Positions 44,052-56,269 of a stretch of 64,000 nucleotides of DNA are shown one piece after another. The notes under the pieces are model-generated. The model did no database searches. It was not told where the DNA came from and saw only the letters and a list, made by a program, of their open reading frames with translations. Origin of the DNA: Favolaschia claudopus. Its lineage: Eukaryota; Basidiomycota; Agaricomycetes; Agaricales; Mycenaceae. A program made the translations under genes and the position numbers. Each line of letters opens with the position of its first letter. The stretch's first letter is position 1. The DNA lies in assembly GCA_037176885.1 (NCBI GenBank), contig JAWWNJ010000011.1, positions 1,860,001 through 1,924,000 of the forward strand, in the 5' to 3' direction.

Positions 44052-47000
44052 CTACATGTCAAGAACTTCGTCCGTGTACACCGGTTTCACGGTGCGAGTA
44101 GGGAGTAGGTCGATCGGCTCATCCTCCTCCTCGCTGTCGTCTTCCTCTGGCTCCATACCGCCGCCCTCTCCTTCCTCCCCTCCCTTTGCTGTCTCCTCCC
44201 TGTCCACAACCACCATCCCTGCACGCCCCAACTGTATCAAATTCGGTAAATGCGCCCACTCCTTCGTAAATTCATCCGCGAGGGCGGTACGAATAGCTTC
44301 CTGCCGTAACGCGTAGGCAGTTTCCCCTTCACATTGGGGACCCTCCTCCCGACCGAGAAGGCCAATCTTCTCCCTCCACCACTGCGCGTGCCACAGGAAG
44401 AACGCCCAGACGCGCCGCATCTCCTCCTCAAGCAGATCGACTTCCTCAGCCCAACGTAGGGACCGTGCACGCGTCTTCGCCCATTCAATACGCACCGCTA
44501 GATTAAATAGGCGGTCAGCAGCGTCACATTATAAGGAAGGAAGAGGTTTACATACCTTCATTCATTGCCACATCATCACCGGGCTGCAAACGTTCTCCCC
44601 GAGCCACCCAAATCCACAAGATAGTTTGCTCTTGAGCTCGGCGACGCTTCCTGCGTTTCTTCTTCTTCCTTTCCGGGTCGTGGAAGCTCGACTGGGGCAA
44701 TCCCCACACATCCTCCTCCTTCAGCTCCTGAAAACTCCATTCCCACTCATTCTGTCCCAGCACCCCACCCAGTACAACCAGCGCCGCTCGAGCAACGCGA
44801 TAGGTTGCCGCCGCCCGCTTTATTTGCTCATTGAGCGCCACAATCTTGTCCGCTGACCGAGTGTTGGCTCGCACGCCTTGCTTGTGCTTGTCCTTCATTT
44901 TGTACAGGTGCGTCTGCACCAGCAGAAGCCTCCGCACCTCATGGAGAGACTCCGCGGCCTGCGCCACGCGAAGGCAATACTCTATTTGTGAGACCGACGT
45001 CTGAATAACGACATCGCTCAGCCGCAGCGAAGCGCGCACCGCGGAGGGAAGCCATAGTGCGATGGCGGGAACCCTCACCCCTGGAACGTACTCGCCGTCG
45101 CACTGCTCAGCCCGCTCGCGGTCCTCCTGGTCTCGCACATTCGCGAGCCCGGGCCAAAACTTCTCCTGCACTTGTATCCACGAGACGATCTTGCGGTGCA
45201 GCTTAGTGGTACGCTCCGTCATTGCGCGACGCTGACCGTCGGTCGGATGCTGCCCGGTGGAGGATACGTCGGCAGCCAAGACACGCCTGCAAAGAAACTT
45301 GTCAGTGTATGCAACGAGACCACGCCAGCTCAAAACACTCACTGCTGGTCCTCAAGCTGGAGCCCCATCGCAACGAGCTCCGTTACATGCATATCTCCCC
45401 TGATCGCTCCTTCGGCTTCCCTCCCTGTTCGCTCCCTCTCCGCCGCTTTCGCAGCAAGATCGGCACATATTTTTGCGACGTGCTCGTCTTTACGCTGTGT
45501 TTCGAATGGGTTTGGCGCAAGAATGTCCGCCTCCCATTTCACGGCCATCTCCGTCCACTCCTTTACCGCCTCCGCGCCCACTGATTCGTTCATGTCGGAC
45601 AGCGCTTCCCTAGTCCTCACCATCTCCGGCACCGCCTTTTCGAGCTTCCTGCGAATAGTATATCCTATTCAGACATGTCAGTCCCTTCAATAGCGTTCTG
45701 TTCGAGCTTGACTCACCTAATGCTATGATTTTTTTATGATTCCAGTCGTTGAAATGATCGTCGAGCGTGTCGCGACAAAATCCCGGACCCATCTCTTTTG
45801 TGCTCCGCGCCAAAGGGTTAGCATCGGCCCAGCCACGCTCGGGCGCTTCCCCATCCGTCTGCCCAACGTCGCGAGTCAGGTGGAACGAGAATTTGAGGTT
45901 GCATGCCTCAATATGCGCGGGAAGATGGAATTTCGGCACTAGGAACGTGAAGAATTTCGCAGCGCCGTCGATCGAGAGTGTGTCGTCGTCGTAGAGCATC
46001 ATGCGAGAGAAAAGATTGAGATGCCATTGGCATGTGATGTCGTATGAGACGACAAATCGCGCCAACGGCGAACCGGCGATGCTATGTAGGAACACATAGT
46101 CCATGTTTATGTACCTATAATAAGATCAATACAAGTCTAAAAGCAAGATATAAAACGAAAACGCTCACCGTTCTCCGAGCTGCAGATCCCCAACAGCCAT
46201 TGGGCGCTTCATATTATGCCGAGCACAGTCCACCGCACCAATACCAGAGGATGCCGTTCCCCTGACCTCCCGATCGGGCTTGTCAACTGCATTGTGAGCT
46301 ACGCAGTGGCTTCGCTGTGCCTCCGTCAGTTTTATCCGGTAGAAATCCATTCGGAATGCATACCGGTTGGTTCATACCCCAATGCTTCTTAACATGCTTC
46401 ATGTACTCCTTCACGTCGCACACGAAAGCCCACCCGTCGCCCAACCCCGGATCCCTTTCTTCAGTAGAAACGTCCTTGCGCTTGAGCCGAAAATTGGTGT
46501 CGATGACCAGAAATAACGTGTTTACAAATCTGTAAACTTGACGTTAGACGTGTCCTCACCAAGGAATCATTGACTCACTGTTTATCGTCTTGAGCGTCTT
46601 GCCAACCCAAGATCATGTTTTTGCCGGGCTGGGGGCACGCAGGACATAGCAACGCGCACTCCCCTGCTTGTGTCCCCGCTACTCTGTCTACTGCGTGCCC
46701 ACGCCCCGCTCGCTTCAACATACGAACATTTTTCCACTCCCGTATGATCCGCCGAAGCTCATGATAGCGATTCTATAGATCTTTCAGTACTGCCCTGATA
46801 CTTTTGTAAGCATATCTCACCTTTTCCTTCTTGTAATGTAAATTATCACTCAATCTCGCCAGGGTCTGATAGAATTCCAAAATAGCGCATTTCGACTCGA
46901 AAGAAAGTATATGGAAATGGCGGAGGAGGGAGAAGGTGGTGGCGGTCCTCGGGTTGGTGGTTGTAGCAGGCCAGAGTTGGGCGCGGAGAAGTTGGACCTC

Positions 47001-47809
47001 CCGAGAACCACTCTGGCCACATCCACAGTAGTCAAGGCCGACACTATGAATCCCGTTGGGGTCGAGGATAACGAAGTCGTCACCAGCCGCGTGCTCTGGT
47101 AACAGACACTTTTTGTGTTTCCCGTGCCAATGTCCGAGCTGTATACGCACTCCGAGCGACTTGAGGCTCGCAGGCTCGAAGTACGCGCCTGCCCATTTCT
47201 TTCAAGTTTTCAGCAAAAGTCAATGATGGTTACAGACAGACACACCTGAACCCTATGTAGCGGCAACTGGTGATGAGCGCCCTTCACACACGCCGCACAT
47301 AACAACTCTCCACCGCTGAGGCAATCGCTGCACCTATAATCAGCCCCAGCGCTGCCACATCTGCACGTCATGTAAACAGCGTGGTCCCCTCTTCCTTCCA
47401 GCCTCAGAAGCTCCGCAAGGTACACGCTGTGATAGTCCTCCGCCCATTGACGGTGTAAGTATATATCCAAATCGAAGTTAAGGCGAGGACCTACCGAATC
47501 GCAGCTTCCCGTGGACCTTCATCAGGGTCAGGCTCCAGGTCGTCATCGTAGTTGGTGGCGTGAGCATCATAGATTGGCTCAGACGGTCGAACGTCAGGTC
47601 GTAAGCGGTTTGGGCGCTGGTCGAGGACATTGATTGACCTTCAAGAGTGTCGATTTTCGGTGCGTATGACCGTCGCCCTGAGCCACAGATGTCTTCTCCC
47701 GCAGAACGTGGGCTACAGTCGAGGGACCGCTGATGCTTCCTGCGTTATCTGGGGTTGGCGTCTCCAGACTGAAGGTAAGTGTCGTCGCCGGCTTGCGCTT
47801 GTGCTTCAT
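44052..47809 (-). CDS. KDZ-superfamily transposase with CxC2 zinc domain, full length
   Basis: Eleven exons in one frame give 1,071 aa (47639-47809, 47495-47577, 47246-47426, 46821-47198, 46579-46772, 46364-46529, 46169-46314, 45717-46114, 45343-45664, 44556-45286, 44052-44497). After the start (KRKPATTLTFSLETPT) comes the cysteine cluster CRCGSAGADYRCSDCLSGG, LLCAACVKGAHHQLPLHR, then LGHWHGKHKKC and YCGC. The transposase core has FLVIDTNFRLKRKD, GAVDCARHNMKRPMAVGDLQ, VVSYDITCQWHLN, LVPKFHLPAHIEACNLKFSF, TDGEAPERGWAD and STKEMGPGFCRDTLDDHFND. The Asp and Glu in these blocks fit an RNase-H-fold active site. A basic C-terminal tail follows (RKKKKRRKRRRAQEQ), then an acidic end. No stop or frameshift was found, so it may be a recently active Kyakuja/Dileera-type element. 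I did not find terminal repeats. Confidence 0.9.
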
Positions 47810-48676
47810 TAAGAAAATCGAGGAATGAGAGCGGAGAGAGCGGGGTAGGGGAGAGGAAGCCTAGGTATTCCAAAAGCGAGGCTGATTATAACCCATCTCC
47901 CGCCTCCTATGCGTGTACAACAACGCATAGACAGGAGATGGTGGTCGATAGAAGCACTGCCCGTCGCGATCAATCGGTCAACAGGTGTCGGCATTACTCG
48001 GAGAGTGGCTGTGCTGGCTGCCCGAGGTCAACCTCACGCGGTTCCCAACTTCCAAGATCAAAATTCATTAAAGTAGAACAAACTCTCCTAGATTGCACCG
48101 AAATCTATTCTCATCCTTGAATTAATTTTTTCATCCAAATCTTCTACACCCCCCATGTTTGACCAATATTTCGCTCAGGTAGAAGCCAAAGCTCAACACG
48201 TATAAACACGATGCTGTTTTGGCGACATTAAGTTCACTCAGCCCTAGGGATAATTGTAAGTCAATTGAGATTGTATTTGCTTGAAGGTTTACAATTCAAA
48301 ACCACACTATATCGCGTCTCTAGCAAGGGCAGACCTACTATGAATATTTTCTAAGTATTATTACGCTGGAGGAAGGTACGTAAGTGCTTGAGCGCTTGGG
48401 CGCTTAAACTGGACTTCAAGTCCATTCGAAAGTCTACTTATCTAGATTTTGTTGTCCGCAAAATTGAAATACTAGAATTGTTGAAACCATTATAACTACA
48501 GCTTGGCTCTAAGTGGAACAAACGGGCACTGATCCTCTTCGTCGTCGTCACCGTTCTCGACGGACTTCAACCCCAGCAAATAGTCTTCATCAATTTCCTC
48601 CAAGCGCCCGAGGTGTCCAACGACGACGTTGTTGGTAGAGTCGGTTTCAACGTTCACGCGAGTCCTATTTCGACGC
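47810..48676. other. Spacer with no recognisable gene
   Basis: AT-rich stretches at 48050-48520, with no motif. The left end is the KDZ gene's upstream region. Confidence 0.5.
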
Positions 48677-49230
48677 TCAGCGAGATGTCATCCATAAAAT
48701 AGAAAGAATAACTCGCCTCGTTGAAGGCAGCGGACCTCCGACTATAGTATGACCTTGCCACGCCGATGACTTTAACCAGAGGGAATCGAGGGCATCGTGG
48801 CGCCTCCCAGGACCCATTTCCTTCAAGTGTAGCTTCCGACCATCACTAAGCTCCGCCCATTTGCTCTCGATTTGTTCAGCGTTGACCCAATGATGCTTCT
48901 CAATCGCAGCGGCGCCGAACGTCTGACGAGTTGAGTCGTAATTCTCACCATAAGAACAAGAACGAAAGGGACAACCATAGTCGTAACTGAACGAGGCAAA
49001 TACTTTTGAATGTATGAGGTAGTTGAATTCCACCAAACGCTCGCCGCGAAAGAGATCTGCAAATATAATGCTGAGTTCAGGTCAAACAAAACAAGGCGCG
49101 CGTAGACATACCAGTAGGCACCAGAGTATCATAAGGCCCCCGGCCTTCACGAATCCACAATGTGGCATCTAGAAGACCAGAATGTCAGACACTGCAGAAA
49201 AGCTAACACGGACGACGCACCATAAAGTTT
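48500..49230 (-). pseudogene. Decayed multi-exon gene, unidentified
   Basis: The - strand holds LWIREGRGPYDTLVPT, then after an intron-like gap LVEFNYLIHSKVFASFSYDYG, GAAAIEKHHWVNAEQIESKW and LKEMGPGRRHDALDSLWL. The last piece weakly resembles the KEMGPG-RRDTLDD block of KDZ transposases but the rest does not. No ATG opens the longest frame, and downstream parts continue only in other frames. Function unknown. Confidence 0.35.
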
Positions 49231-49305
49231 CAGGGACTTAGGTATAGCAACCCACTACGTCGGCGAAGCAAACAAAATATGATTTTTGAAGCCATAAATC
49301 AAAAA

Positions 49306-50011
49306 TTACTCAACGTATTCTGTGCCGCTGGGCAAGTCGTCGGCGTACTCGCGGGTTGCCCACCACCGACGCTCATTCTCCTCCCACCGGCGTTCCTCCT
49401 TCTCTTGCTCTCGCCACTCCCGCAACCACTGTTGACGGTCAAGCTCTCCCGCCTGCTCCAGCGCAAACTTGACGGCCAACTCCCAGTTTCTGGCAATTTG
49501 TTTGTCTTCAGCCGACAAGGCCTCGTCGTCCTCAGAGGCAAGAGAACTACGAAAGAATTAGCCGAAAGAATGAGCGAAATTCAGACAACAATTATACAGA
49601 AACTCACATTCCCAGCAGCCGAGAGCGAAAGATCTTGCCGTTGCGACTGTTGCAGGTTCTGAAAGAGTCCTTTAGAAAGATTCAAGAACAAGATAAAAAT
49701 ATTACTGCATATACACGTCCTTGATCTCTTCGAGCGCTTCCTCAACAGCTCCAGCGATCTCCATGCCTTGAGCAGTCGCTGCCTCAGGGGTCAGTGCGAC
49801 GGGGATTTCTTGATTGCAGTGTTCTTGTTCCTCACGGCGTTCTCGTTCCAACACCACCCGTCGAAGTCGTTTCTCTGCCACATCGTCGTTCACCTTCACC
49901 GCTACTTTGCGCGGCAACACTACGAGGAGAAAGAAAATCAGTAACAGATATTGATTCACTGAATTATTACTCACGGGAACGGCGGCGCCTGGGATTGACG
50001 ATGAGGACATT
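49306..50011 (-). CDS. Unidentified charged protein, possibly two exons or more
   Basis: Two - strand frames look coding: 50011-49702, starting MSSSSIPGAAVP and including VAEKRLRRVVLERERREEQE and GMEIAGAVEEALEEIKDVYM; and 49518-49306 with KQIARNWELAVKFALEQAGE, DRQQWLREWREQEKEERRWE and ending GTEYVE. A 55-bp GT-AG candidate near 49923-49977 does not keep frame, so the exon map is uncertain. The sequence is helical and rich in Glu and Arg. No family recognised. Confidence 0.3.
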
Positions 50012-50091
50012 GCCAGTAGCTTGCTTCGAGGGCGAGTGGGGCGCAAAAAAAAACAGCGGTGGCAGGAGGACAAGCTGTAAAACCACAACAA

Positions 50092-51302
50092 TTACAATAT
50101 CTTGCTTTGGGCGCACAAAACACGGACAATTCACCGCTTTACCCGTACCGTTCTACCGGCAGATATTTCTCCGTGGTTGATTGTGGTGCAAATCCTGCCA
50201 AATGCAAGCGTGAGCTGCGATACTACCGCTTCTACACATTCCAAAGTGGCATCTAGAAGTCCAGCATCAGCATCTTCAATCAAAGATCCAAAAGATTCTG
50301 TCTCACCCATGTGGTGGTTTCGTTACTCAGCTCTGGCCCGTTCCACCTCCCAAGGAAAATAGAGAACCCGTGAGATTGTCGCACCACTCTCACCTCCGCT
50401 CCCTGCCCGTAGTTGGACGTACCAATGGTGGATCTGGATTGGAATAATGCTGAGCAACGGTGTGTTTGAATAGTAACATTCCATAGCGAACTTACCTGCA
50501 TGGACGCAACCAGACGCTGGGAGGATATTCAAAAGGACTTGATGATCATCCGGTTTCTCATCACCCGGGCCCGCCAAGCGCTTGTACTTACGGAGAAATT
50601 CAGCAATTTCATGCGCGAATCCGCATGATGCGGGCTCGAGTTCACGCGAAATGCACCGCCCCGATAAGCCAGGTGGGTCATGGTGTCCGTGCGGAGCATT
50701 TTCAGCTGATAAACATGCAGTACTCACTGGAATAGTCTCTCTTATTTTTCTCTGCCTGCCTTTGTACAATGTATGTGGTGGAAGGAATATTTTGAGGGAG
50801 GTTGAGCTGCTAAATTGAATCCTTGTTCCAATACATACATGTTACTTGCGATTCGATGAAAAGTCGTTAGATGAGCAACCCCAGAGCAACGGAACGGCCA
50901 AAGAATTCCGTGCACACCAAAACAGTGCAGATCCCGGCGAGGTGACGACTTGATTCAGGGCGCTTGTCAAGTTGTCGAAGACCCAAGAGATTTTTGATTG
51001 CGCGACACGCGTCTGAGTAGTCGGATAGGTCGGTGGGCTGCCAGCCGTCAGCGAAAGCTGCCCCAAACGGTCCCATGTGTGCGGAGTCGGTTCGTTGCCA
51101 GGTTTGCAGGTAGTCGCCCGACTCGTCCAAGACTGGTTTGTTGAGAGATGACAAAGTGTTCATACCAAATAGGACCAAATTTGAGGCCGGCGCACCGGCA
51201 GTGGTTAGACGCCGCAAAGCGGCTTTGCTTGGGCTTTTCACAACGTTCACAATAGTGTACACAGAAAATAGTTGACAGAAAATAGTTGATTAGCAGGAAT
51301 AA
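50092..51302. other. Open but unassigned sequence
   Basis: Two - strand frames without an ATG start (50867-51262, with LVLFGMNTLSSLNKPVLDES; 50323-50769, with GFAHEIAEFLRKYKRLAGPG and WYVQLRAGSGGESGATIS) have protein-like composition and may be exons of one gene, but I found no splice path or family. Confidence 0.3.
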
Positions 51303-52528
51303 TTAGAAATATTTATCTTCGTGCGTAAAGAGGTGCGCATAGCGCGGCGTCTGTACCAAAGGTTTGTCCTCCAAATCAAAATACTTGATGTCTACGACTT
51401 TCCAATCCTCACACACAGCGTAACCATCCTTAGCCTGGTTCCGCAAATTTTGGATTAACGGTGCTGTTGAGTAGGACGCGAATACGGTTGCAAAGCAGCG
51501 GGCATCTAAAACCGAGAGCAACCGACGATTATTACCAACGCGCGTTCTGAGACTGGGGTGGAAAACGAGGAAGACGGTCTCCAGCTCGGAGAAACGGACG
51601 TCAAGAGCCTCTGCCAGCACACGCAGAGGTGATTCCCACTGTAATAAATCAGCAATCGCTCACACCGAGGAAAAAGAAGAACTGACCAAGTAGAGCACAT
51701 CTTCATGGTCGTCGTTGAGGGTGAATGCGGACCAACTCAGATCTTCGTCCAAGACTAGGTCCTGCAAAAAACGCAGCATACCCGGGGCAGCAGAAAGGAT
51801 GGGGAGAAGTTTGGGGACGCCGATACGAAGCCCGGTGAGGTGCGCGCGCGCCCGCGTGAAAAGATCGGCATGAGCTTGCTCCAGACTGCGCTCAGCCAAC
51901 GCTTTGCGACCAGTACAAAACCAGATGTCGGTAAGATGCCGATGTAACGGAACCATCTGCGCGAGGTCGAAAGCATCGCCTCAGATGCGTCGCAAGGCGG
52001 GTAGTGTACCTCTGCCGGGATAGCGTCCACGAAATTCACCGTTGATGACGAGCTCCTCCAGAGCGAATTGGTGTAGGAGAAATTCCGCCCAGTTGCCAGA
52101 CATGTTGGACCCGGAGCCAAAGAATCGAAGCTGAAAAGGAATGTGGGGAATAACCTCGCGGGGTATGTTGATCGTGCCGGCAATGATGAGGAGCCAAAGA
52201 TTCTTCATAGCGGGAAGGGCAATAGCCCAAGGCTCTCCCTCCATGAGAACGTCACGGTCCGTGAACCAGAGACGTTCCACCTGAAAGCGCTGTAAGGGCG
52301 GGAAAGAGCAAGTAGAGGTGAGGTACTTACAAATTTAGGAAGCTCGGGATTCTCCGCCAGAGAGCGTACGACCAAAGTGGCGGCGTTTCCCTCGACTTCA
52401 ATGTTTCGGTAGAACATGGTGCGCATTACGCCGCAGATGCGGCGAGAGACCTGATAGAGGCTGATGCGCTCGGGCATTTCACAGAAAAGACCGATGTGAA
52501 AGTAAATACTGGGCGTAAGGGACACCAT
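51303..52528 (-). pseudogene. F-box/LRR-like gene broken by one in-frame TGA
   Basis: From 52528 the frame reads SLYQVSRRICGVMRTMFYRN and VVRSLAENPELPKF. A GT-AG intron (about 52290-52331) leads to RFQVERLWFTDRDVLMEGEP and LALPAMKNLWLLI-type repeats as far as LPALRRI. Then TGA (51983-51981) interrupts, and the same frame resumes GDAFDLAQMVPLHRHLTDIW, followed after another intron by LRVLAEALDVRFSELETVFL and a C-terminus ending HEDKYF. The layout (F-box-like start, leucine repeats, C-terminal tail) is that of the large Agaricomycete F-box/LRR family. Apart from the single stop it looks intact, so the loss may be recent. Confidence 0.65.
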
Positions 52529-52666
52529 GGTGAGATGGGAGGGAAAGAAAGAGAGGTTGAAAAAGACGCACCGCAGATCATATTCTTAAGCAGATCACAG
52601 TGAACAGATCGTTCTTGATGGGGAAAGATGAGGTTCAAGTCAATTCACGCTCCGGAAGTTATTGAG

Positions 52667-53173
52667 CTACAGACGGTGGGTACTCGCATTACGACGGTTC
52701 GCATGGCGAAGCGCGACCAAGTGCGCGCCGCGCGCCTCCACAGCAGCACACCTCTCCTGTTCCTCCGCCACCCGACGCGCCGTCTCCTCCGCGATCCGCG
52801 CGTCCAGCTCTCGACGCCGAGCCAACTGCCATGCAATATTTTCGGGGTGCTGCGGGTGACTACGAGCGCGTGGCCATTGACGTGCGCTGGTAACGATAGC
52901 ACGATGGCGACGCGCGTTGAGGTCGGCAATTCTGAGCCTGTGTGCGTGTTTTTCGGCGAGTCGAGCATAAAGCTGGGCTCGCTTCCGTGCGTAATACTCG
53001 GATGAGCGTATGGGGGAGGGTGTACTGGGGGCGAGCGCCGCGTCTGCGAGTCTCTGCGCCTGTTTCTTGCGTAAACGCGCGTAAAGTGCGGCTCGCTTGG
53101 CTTCATAATGGTCGGCTGGGCGGGGAGGAGGAGGGGGCTGGGATGGATTGTAGTGGTGTAGCCATTCTCTCAT
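52667..53173 (-). CDS. Arg/Ala-rich protein with internal repeats, unidentified
   Basis: ATG 53173 opens 168 codons beginning MREWLHHYNPSQPPPPPRP. Two copies of a repeat follow: HYEAKRAALYARLRKKQAQR and YYARKRAQLYARLAEKHAHR; a third, looser one (LARRRELDARIAEETARRVA) comes later. The protein is predicted helical and very basic. The repeat pattern argues for a real protein, but no family is recognised; it might be part of a mobile element. Confidence 0.4.
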   Translation of the reverse strand: MREWLHHYNPSQPPPPPRPADHYEAKRAALYARLRKKQAQRLADAALAPSTPSPIRSSEYYARKRAQLYARLAEKHAHRLRIADLNARRHRAIVTSARQWPRARSHPQHPENIAWQLARRRELDARIAEETARRVAEEQERCAAVEARGAHLVALRHANRRNASTHRL

Positions 53174-54503
53174 AGCGGCGGTTATCGCGTTACCTCCTGC
53201 ATGTACAATATCTAGTGATTTTCAGAAAGAAGATAACATGGGAAGGAGCAGAAATCAAGGTGTACCTGTCTTCAATGCCTTGTCCTGCGCCGGGCTCCAG
53301 GGGTGTACCGGCTCAGTTGATATCGTAAAAATCAGGTCGCACAGTCGAATGAGATCAGGTTCAAGAGGAATTTGTGATTGCGGATGTATCAAGCGGTCAA
53401 TGTGTCATCAAAGTTATCAATTATCGATGTCGCGCAGTAACCCAGCCTGGTAAACAAATCTCAGCTCTCTCAGTTGACGCTGAACCTCCCGAATCCTGCT
53501 ACTGTAGTAGTGCGTGTTGTGGCCCCTTGCGTAGTAGTATGTTTTCGAGCGAGTTAGATGAGCCACTGTTTTACTTGATCTTTAGCACTGGTGCGGGAAT
53601 TATGCTGTGAGCATACACTTGCGGGTAAGAAGCTGCTCCATTTCGAGATACGTGGGTTCAGGCGCCATTGCCCGGGGTGGACAGCGAGGGCGAGAGACGG
53701 AGGTGATGAGTGTTGTGAAGGAAGAGTGATGCCGTCAGGCTGCGGCTCGAGTACGATCAATGATGGCAGAATCGGAGCGAGCCCAGCTGGCGTCACTGTC
53801 AGAGTGTTCACCCTGCAAAAAATTGGTAGAATGTCCTGAAGCGTACTGTAGTATATGATAAACCAGAGTAAATCACGCCAAATGCTATTGTGTAAAATTC
53901 GCAAGAAAAGAGGTATCATTGAATCGACTGGCGATTCCGAGTCCCCAACAACCAGCCAAATCGTGTCACTGTCAGAGAGAATGCCCTCAAAGAGCACAAA
54001 GAGAGCCGTTTGTTGAATATCTTGAGGTTTGAAATGTTGTTTAGAGCCTAACCAACTCCAATGAGCTGCATTTTGAGGTGTTGTCAATGTGTTTGAAACT
54101 TGGATTTGAGGTTACCCAGAAACACGCTGAAATACAGTAGGGCGCATACATGATATTCTCGACGAATGTTGTCCCATCCAAATATTTTGATTTTTCACTT
54201 CATGTCAGTAAGTTAGCCTTATATTGACCCAGAACTTAATTCCATGGTTCACTGAGCGAACCCCAATCATGTGTTTATGGACCTCAACAAGCCGGTTTTT
54301 GGTGGTGGACCAAGGTGTCACTGTCAGCATCAATTGACCTGCTTGACCGAGAGATAAGTTTAGAGCAAAAACTTGTGAGCCAACTCTCTCTACACTATTT
54401 TGCGCGTGAAAGGGGTTCACTGCGCCTCGGTATTCAAAGGTTATACATTTCGATTGCGGAGTCACAGTCACATCCGTGACTACTCATTCTGTTCTCGACT
54501 TTC
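53174..54503. other. Spacer with one long uncharacterised frame
   Basis: The 53554-54087 frame (- strand, 177 codons) includes ILSDSDTIWLVVGDSE and LPIFCRVNTLTVTPAGLAPI, and a second piece at 54205-54471 has LSLGQAGQLMLTVTPWS. They may be decayed F-box/LRR sequence. Not firm enough to call a gene. Confidence 0.3.
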
Positions 54504-54872
54504 ATGACGAAAACTTCAAGCAAGCAGAAGCAATCGAAGAGAGTCAGGTATGATCTTCAGATAGACCCTGCTCTTGTACCACTGACAACTCAACCCTCAG
54601 GCCTTCGACTCCAGAATCTCGGGAAAAAGCGCGGCAACGCCAGACTAAATATCGTAGGTGCGAGAATTGCAATTCCCACGACTTCACTGTATCTCGACTA
54701 TAACGTTCTTTGCTCAGCAAATCGGGGACGCGTCAGAAGGAAGTTTCTTACCTTGTACAACGACGGTATGCAATTAGAATCTATCCAAGGAGAATTAACT
54801 CAATTAGGCTACAGTGCTGTGGTGAAAGCCAAGCGACGGCAGTGGGATCCCCCGAAGCAACGCTGTGAGTAA
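54504..54872 (+). CDS. Hypothetical basic protein
   Basis: ATG 54504, 122 codons, beginning MTKTSSKQKQSKRVRYDLQI. Basic, no recognisable motif. A GT after the last Cys codon (cgctgtgagtaag) could be a splice donor, so the frame may continue in an unseen exon. Could also be chance. Confidence 0.3.
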   Translation: MTKTSSKQKQSKRVRYDLQIDPALVPLTTQPSGLRLQNLGKKRGNARLNIVGARIAIPTTSLYLDYNVLCSANRGRVRRKFLTLYNDGMQLESIQGELTQLGYSAVVKAKRRQWDPPKQRCE

Positions 54873-55690
54873 GGTGGATGAGAATCCCCTTAGTGAACGC
54901 TCATCTGGGAGCACGGACGATTAGTCGACGTGCTCGAAAATGTATATAGTATTTGATTACGAGTTGTATATTAGTCATGTGTGACCCATCAACTACGGTC
55001 ACGCATAAGAATATCATCATCTTTTTACTCTCTACCCTCACCGCGTATTCGCGTCGCCCACGGCCTGACGCTCTAGGCCGGCGGGCAGTTGTCTTCAGAG
55101 ACTCTCGACAGTGCTACTAAGTTTCTATCTGGCATTCCAGGAGAAACTTGAGGCATATAAAACAATAATCTCTGGCATTCCAGAGATTAGTGTTTTCTTC
55201 AAGAAAGTCGCTCTGAGAACTCGCGCCAGGACGGTTACAATAAATATACTGAACTCTTACAACTGGTGGACACATTGGGAAATCCTTCCACCCTGGCTCA
55301 AGAAGCTTCTTTGTCAACGCGCGGCTTGATTTATGTCATATAAGGCCGTGAATTGCCTTCGTCGACGACGGAACCACCCCCTCTCGCATCCCTTTACCGG
55401 TGTCTCGCTCGCGTTCGGTTTCTCCGGTCAAACCAAGTTCGACATCCGCTAGCAAAGGGAAGAAAAAAGAAGAGAGAGAGGAAGTCGTAGAAACGGAGGT
55501 TACTCTCAAAACAGTCGTTGAATCACCCAAAGAGACCTCGCTTCTTCCAGCAGAAAGCATTTGGAGGAAGATTTCCACTAGGGAAGCTGCTGCGCCTACC
55601 TCAAGCCCCACTATAATTGCGGGATTTATACAACAACCTCCAGCCGCTTCGTTAGAAGTCAGCTCGCTTTCACGGCGTAATTCAGCGACT
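54873..55690. other. Spacer; upstream open frame of the next hypothetical protein
   Basis: From about 55354 the frame of the next entry is already open without an ATG (SRSRSVSPVKPSSTSASKGK, then KKKEEREEVVETEVTLKTVV), suggesting a first exon I could not place. Confidence 0.3.
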
Positions 55691-56266
55691 ATGGACGCCC
55701 ATACGACGGAGATTCCACTCCCTCCTACAAGCATGTCCCTCGAGGACTACTCAGCATCAGCGATGGGATCGTTACAACGGGAATACATACAGCCCGTTGG
55801 GGACGACCAACCCTCCACATTTTCCCTCGTACAATGTTTATTGGCGCGGAACAAATTGGCGAAGTCCGACATCTACGACAGAGGCCTTGCCCCGCCTCTT
55901 CTGAGAGATATAGAGAGGGAAATAGGAGAATTGCAATCGTTTCTACAAAGCGCTGCGGCTCTCGTCCCTACAAGAACCACGCACTTTGTGGTAGACCCGG
56001 GAGAGTCGTGTGTTCCTATACTAGATATTCTGAGGGCGAGGCTGCAGACAGGACATCGGTTCTTCACGAAATACATCGAAGAATTCAAGTCGTCACAGAG
56101 TATACCGTCCTCGCCCGTATCGACGGTCCTAGGAATTCACGAACAGCTGCAAGTGTTGCCAAATGTAGACAAATGCATGCGCATGATCATGCAGGACATT
56201 CCTCGGCATGCTCAAGCTTTGACGGGTGAAAAGAGGTCAGCCCTTATGCAAGGAAGGCCCAGTTGA
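55691..56266 (+). CDS. Hypothetical protein, unrecognised
   Basis: The ATG-initiated part (MDAHTTEIPLPPTSMSLEDY) is 191 aa, but the same frame is open about 110 codons further upstream with a Ser/Lys/Glu-rich stretch that has coding-like composition. The later part is helical (LLRDIEREIGELQSFLQSAA, LPNVDKCMRMIMQDIPRHAQ). No known family. It ends four bases before the ATG of the F-box/LRR-like frame downstream. Confidence 0.4.
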   Translation: MDAHTTEIPLPPTSMSLEDYSASAMGSLQREYIQPVGDDQPSTFSLVQCLLARNKLAKSDIYDRGLAPPLLRDIEREIGELQSFLQSAAALVPTRTTHFVVDPGESCVPILDILRARLQTGHRFFTKYIEEFKSSQSIPSSPVSTVLGIHEQLQVLPNVDKCMRMIMQDIPRHAQALTGEKRSALMQGRPS

Positions 56267-56269
56267 GCT

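Noticed and set aside
47594..47660. Frameshift in the KDZ N-terminus
   Set aside because: A 61-nt GT-AG intron (47578-47638) removes the apparent shift.
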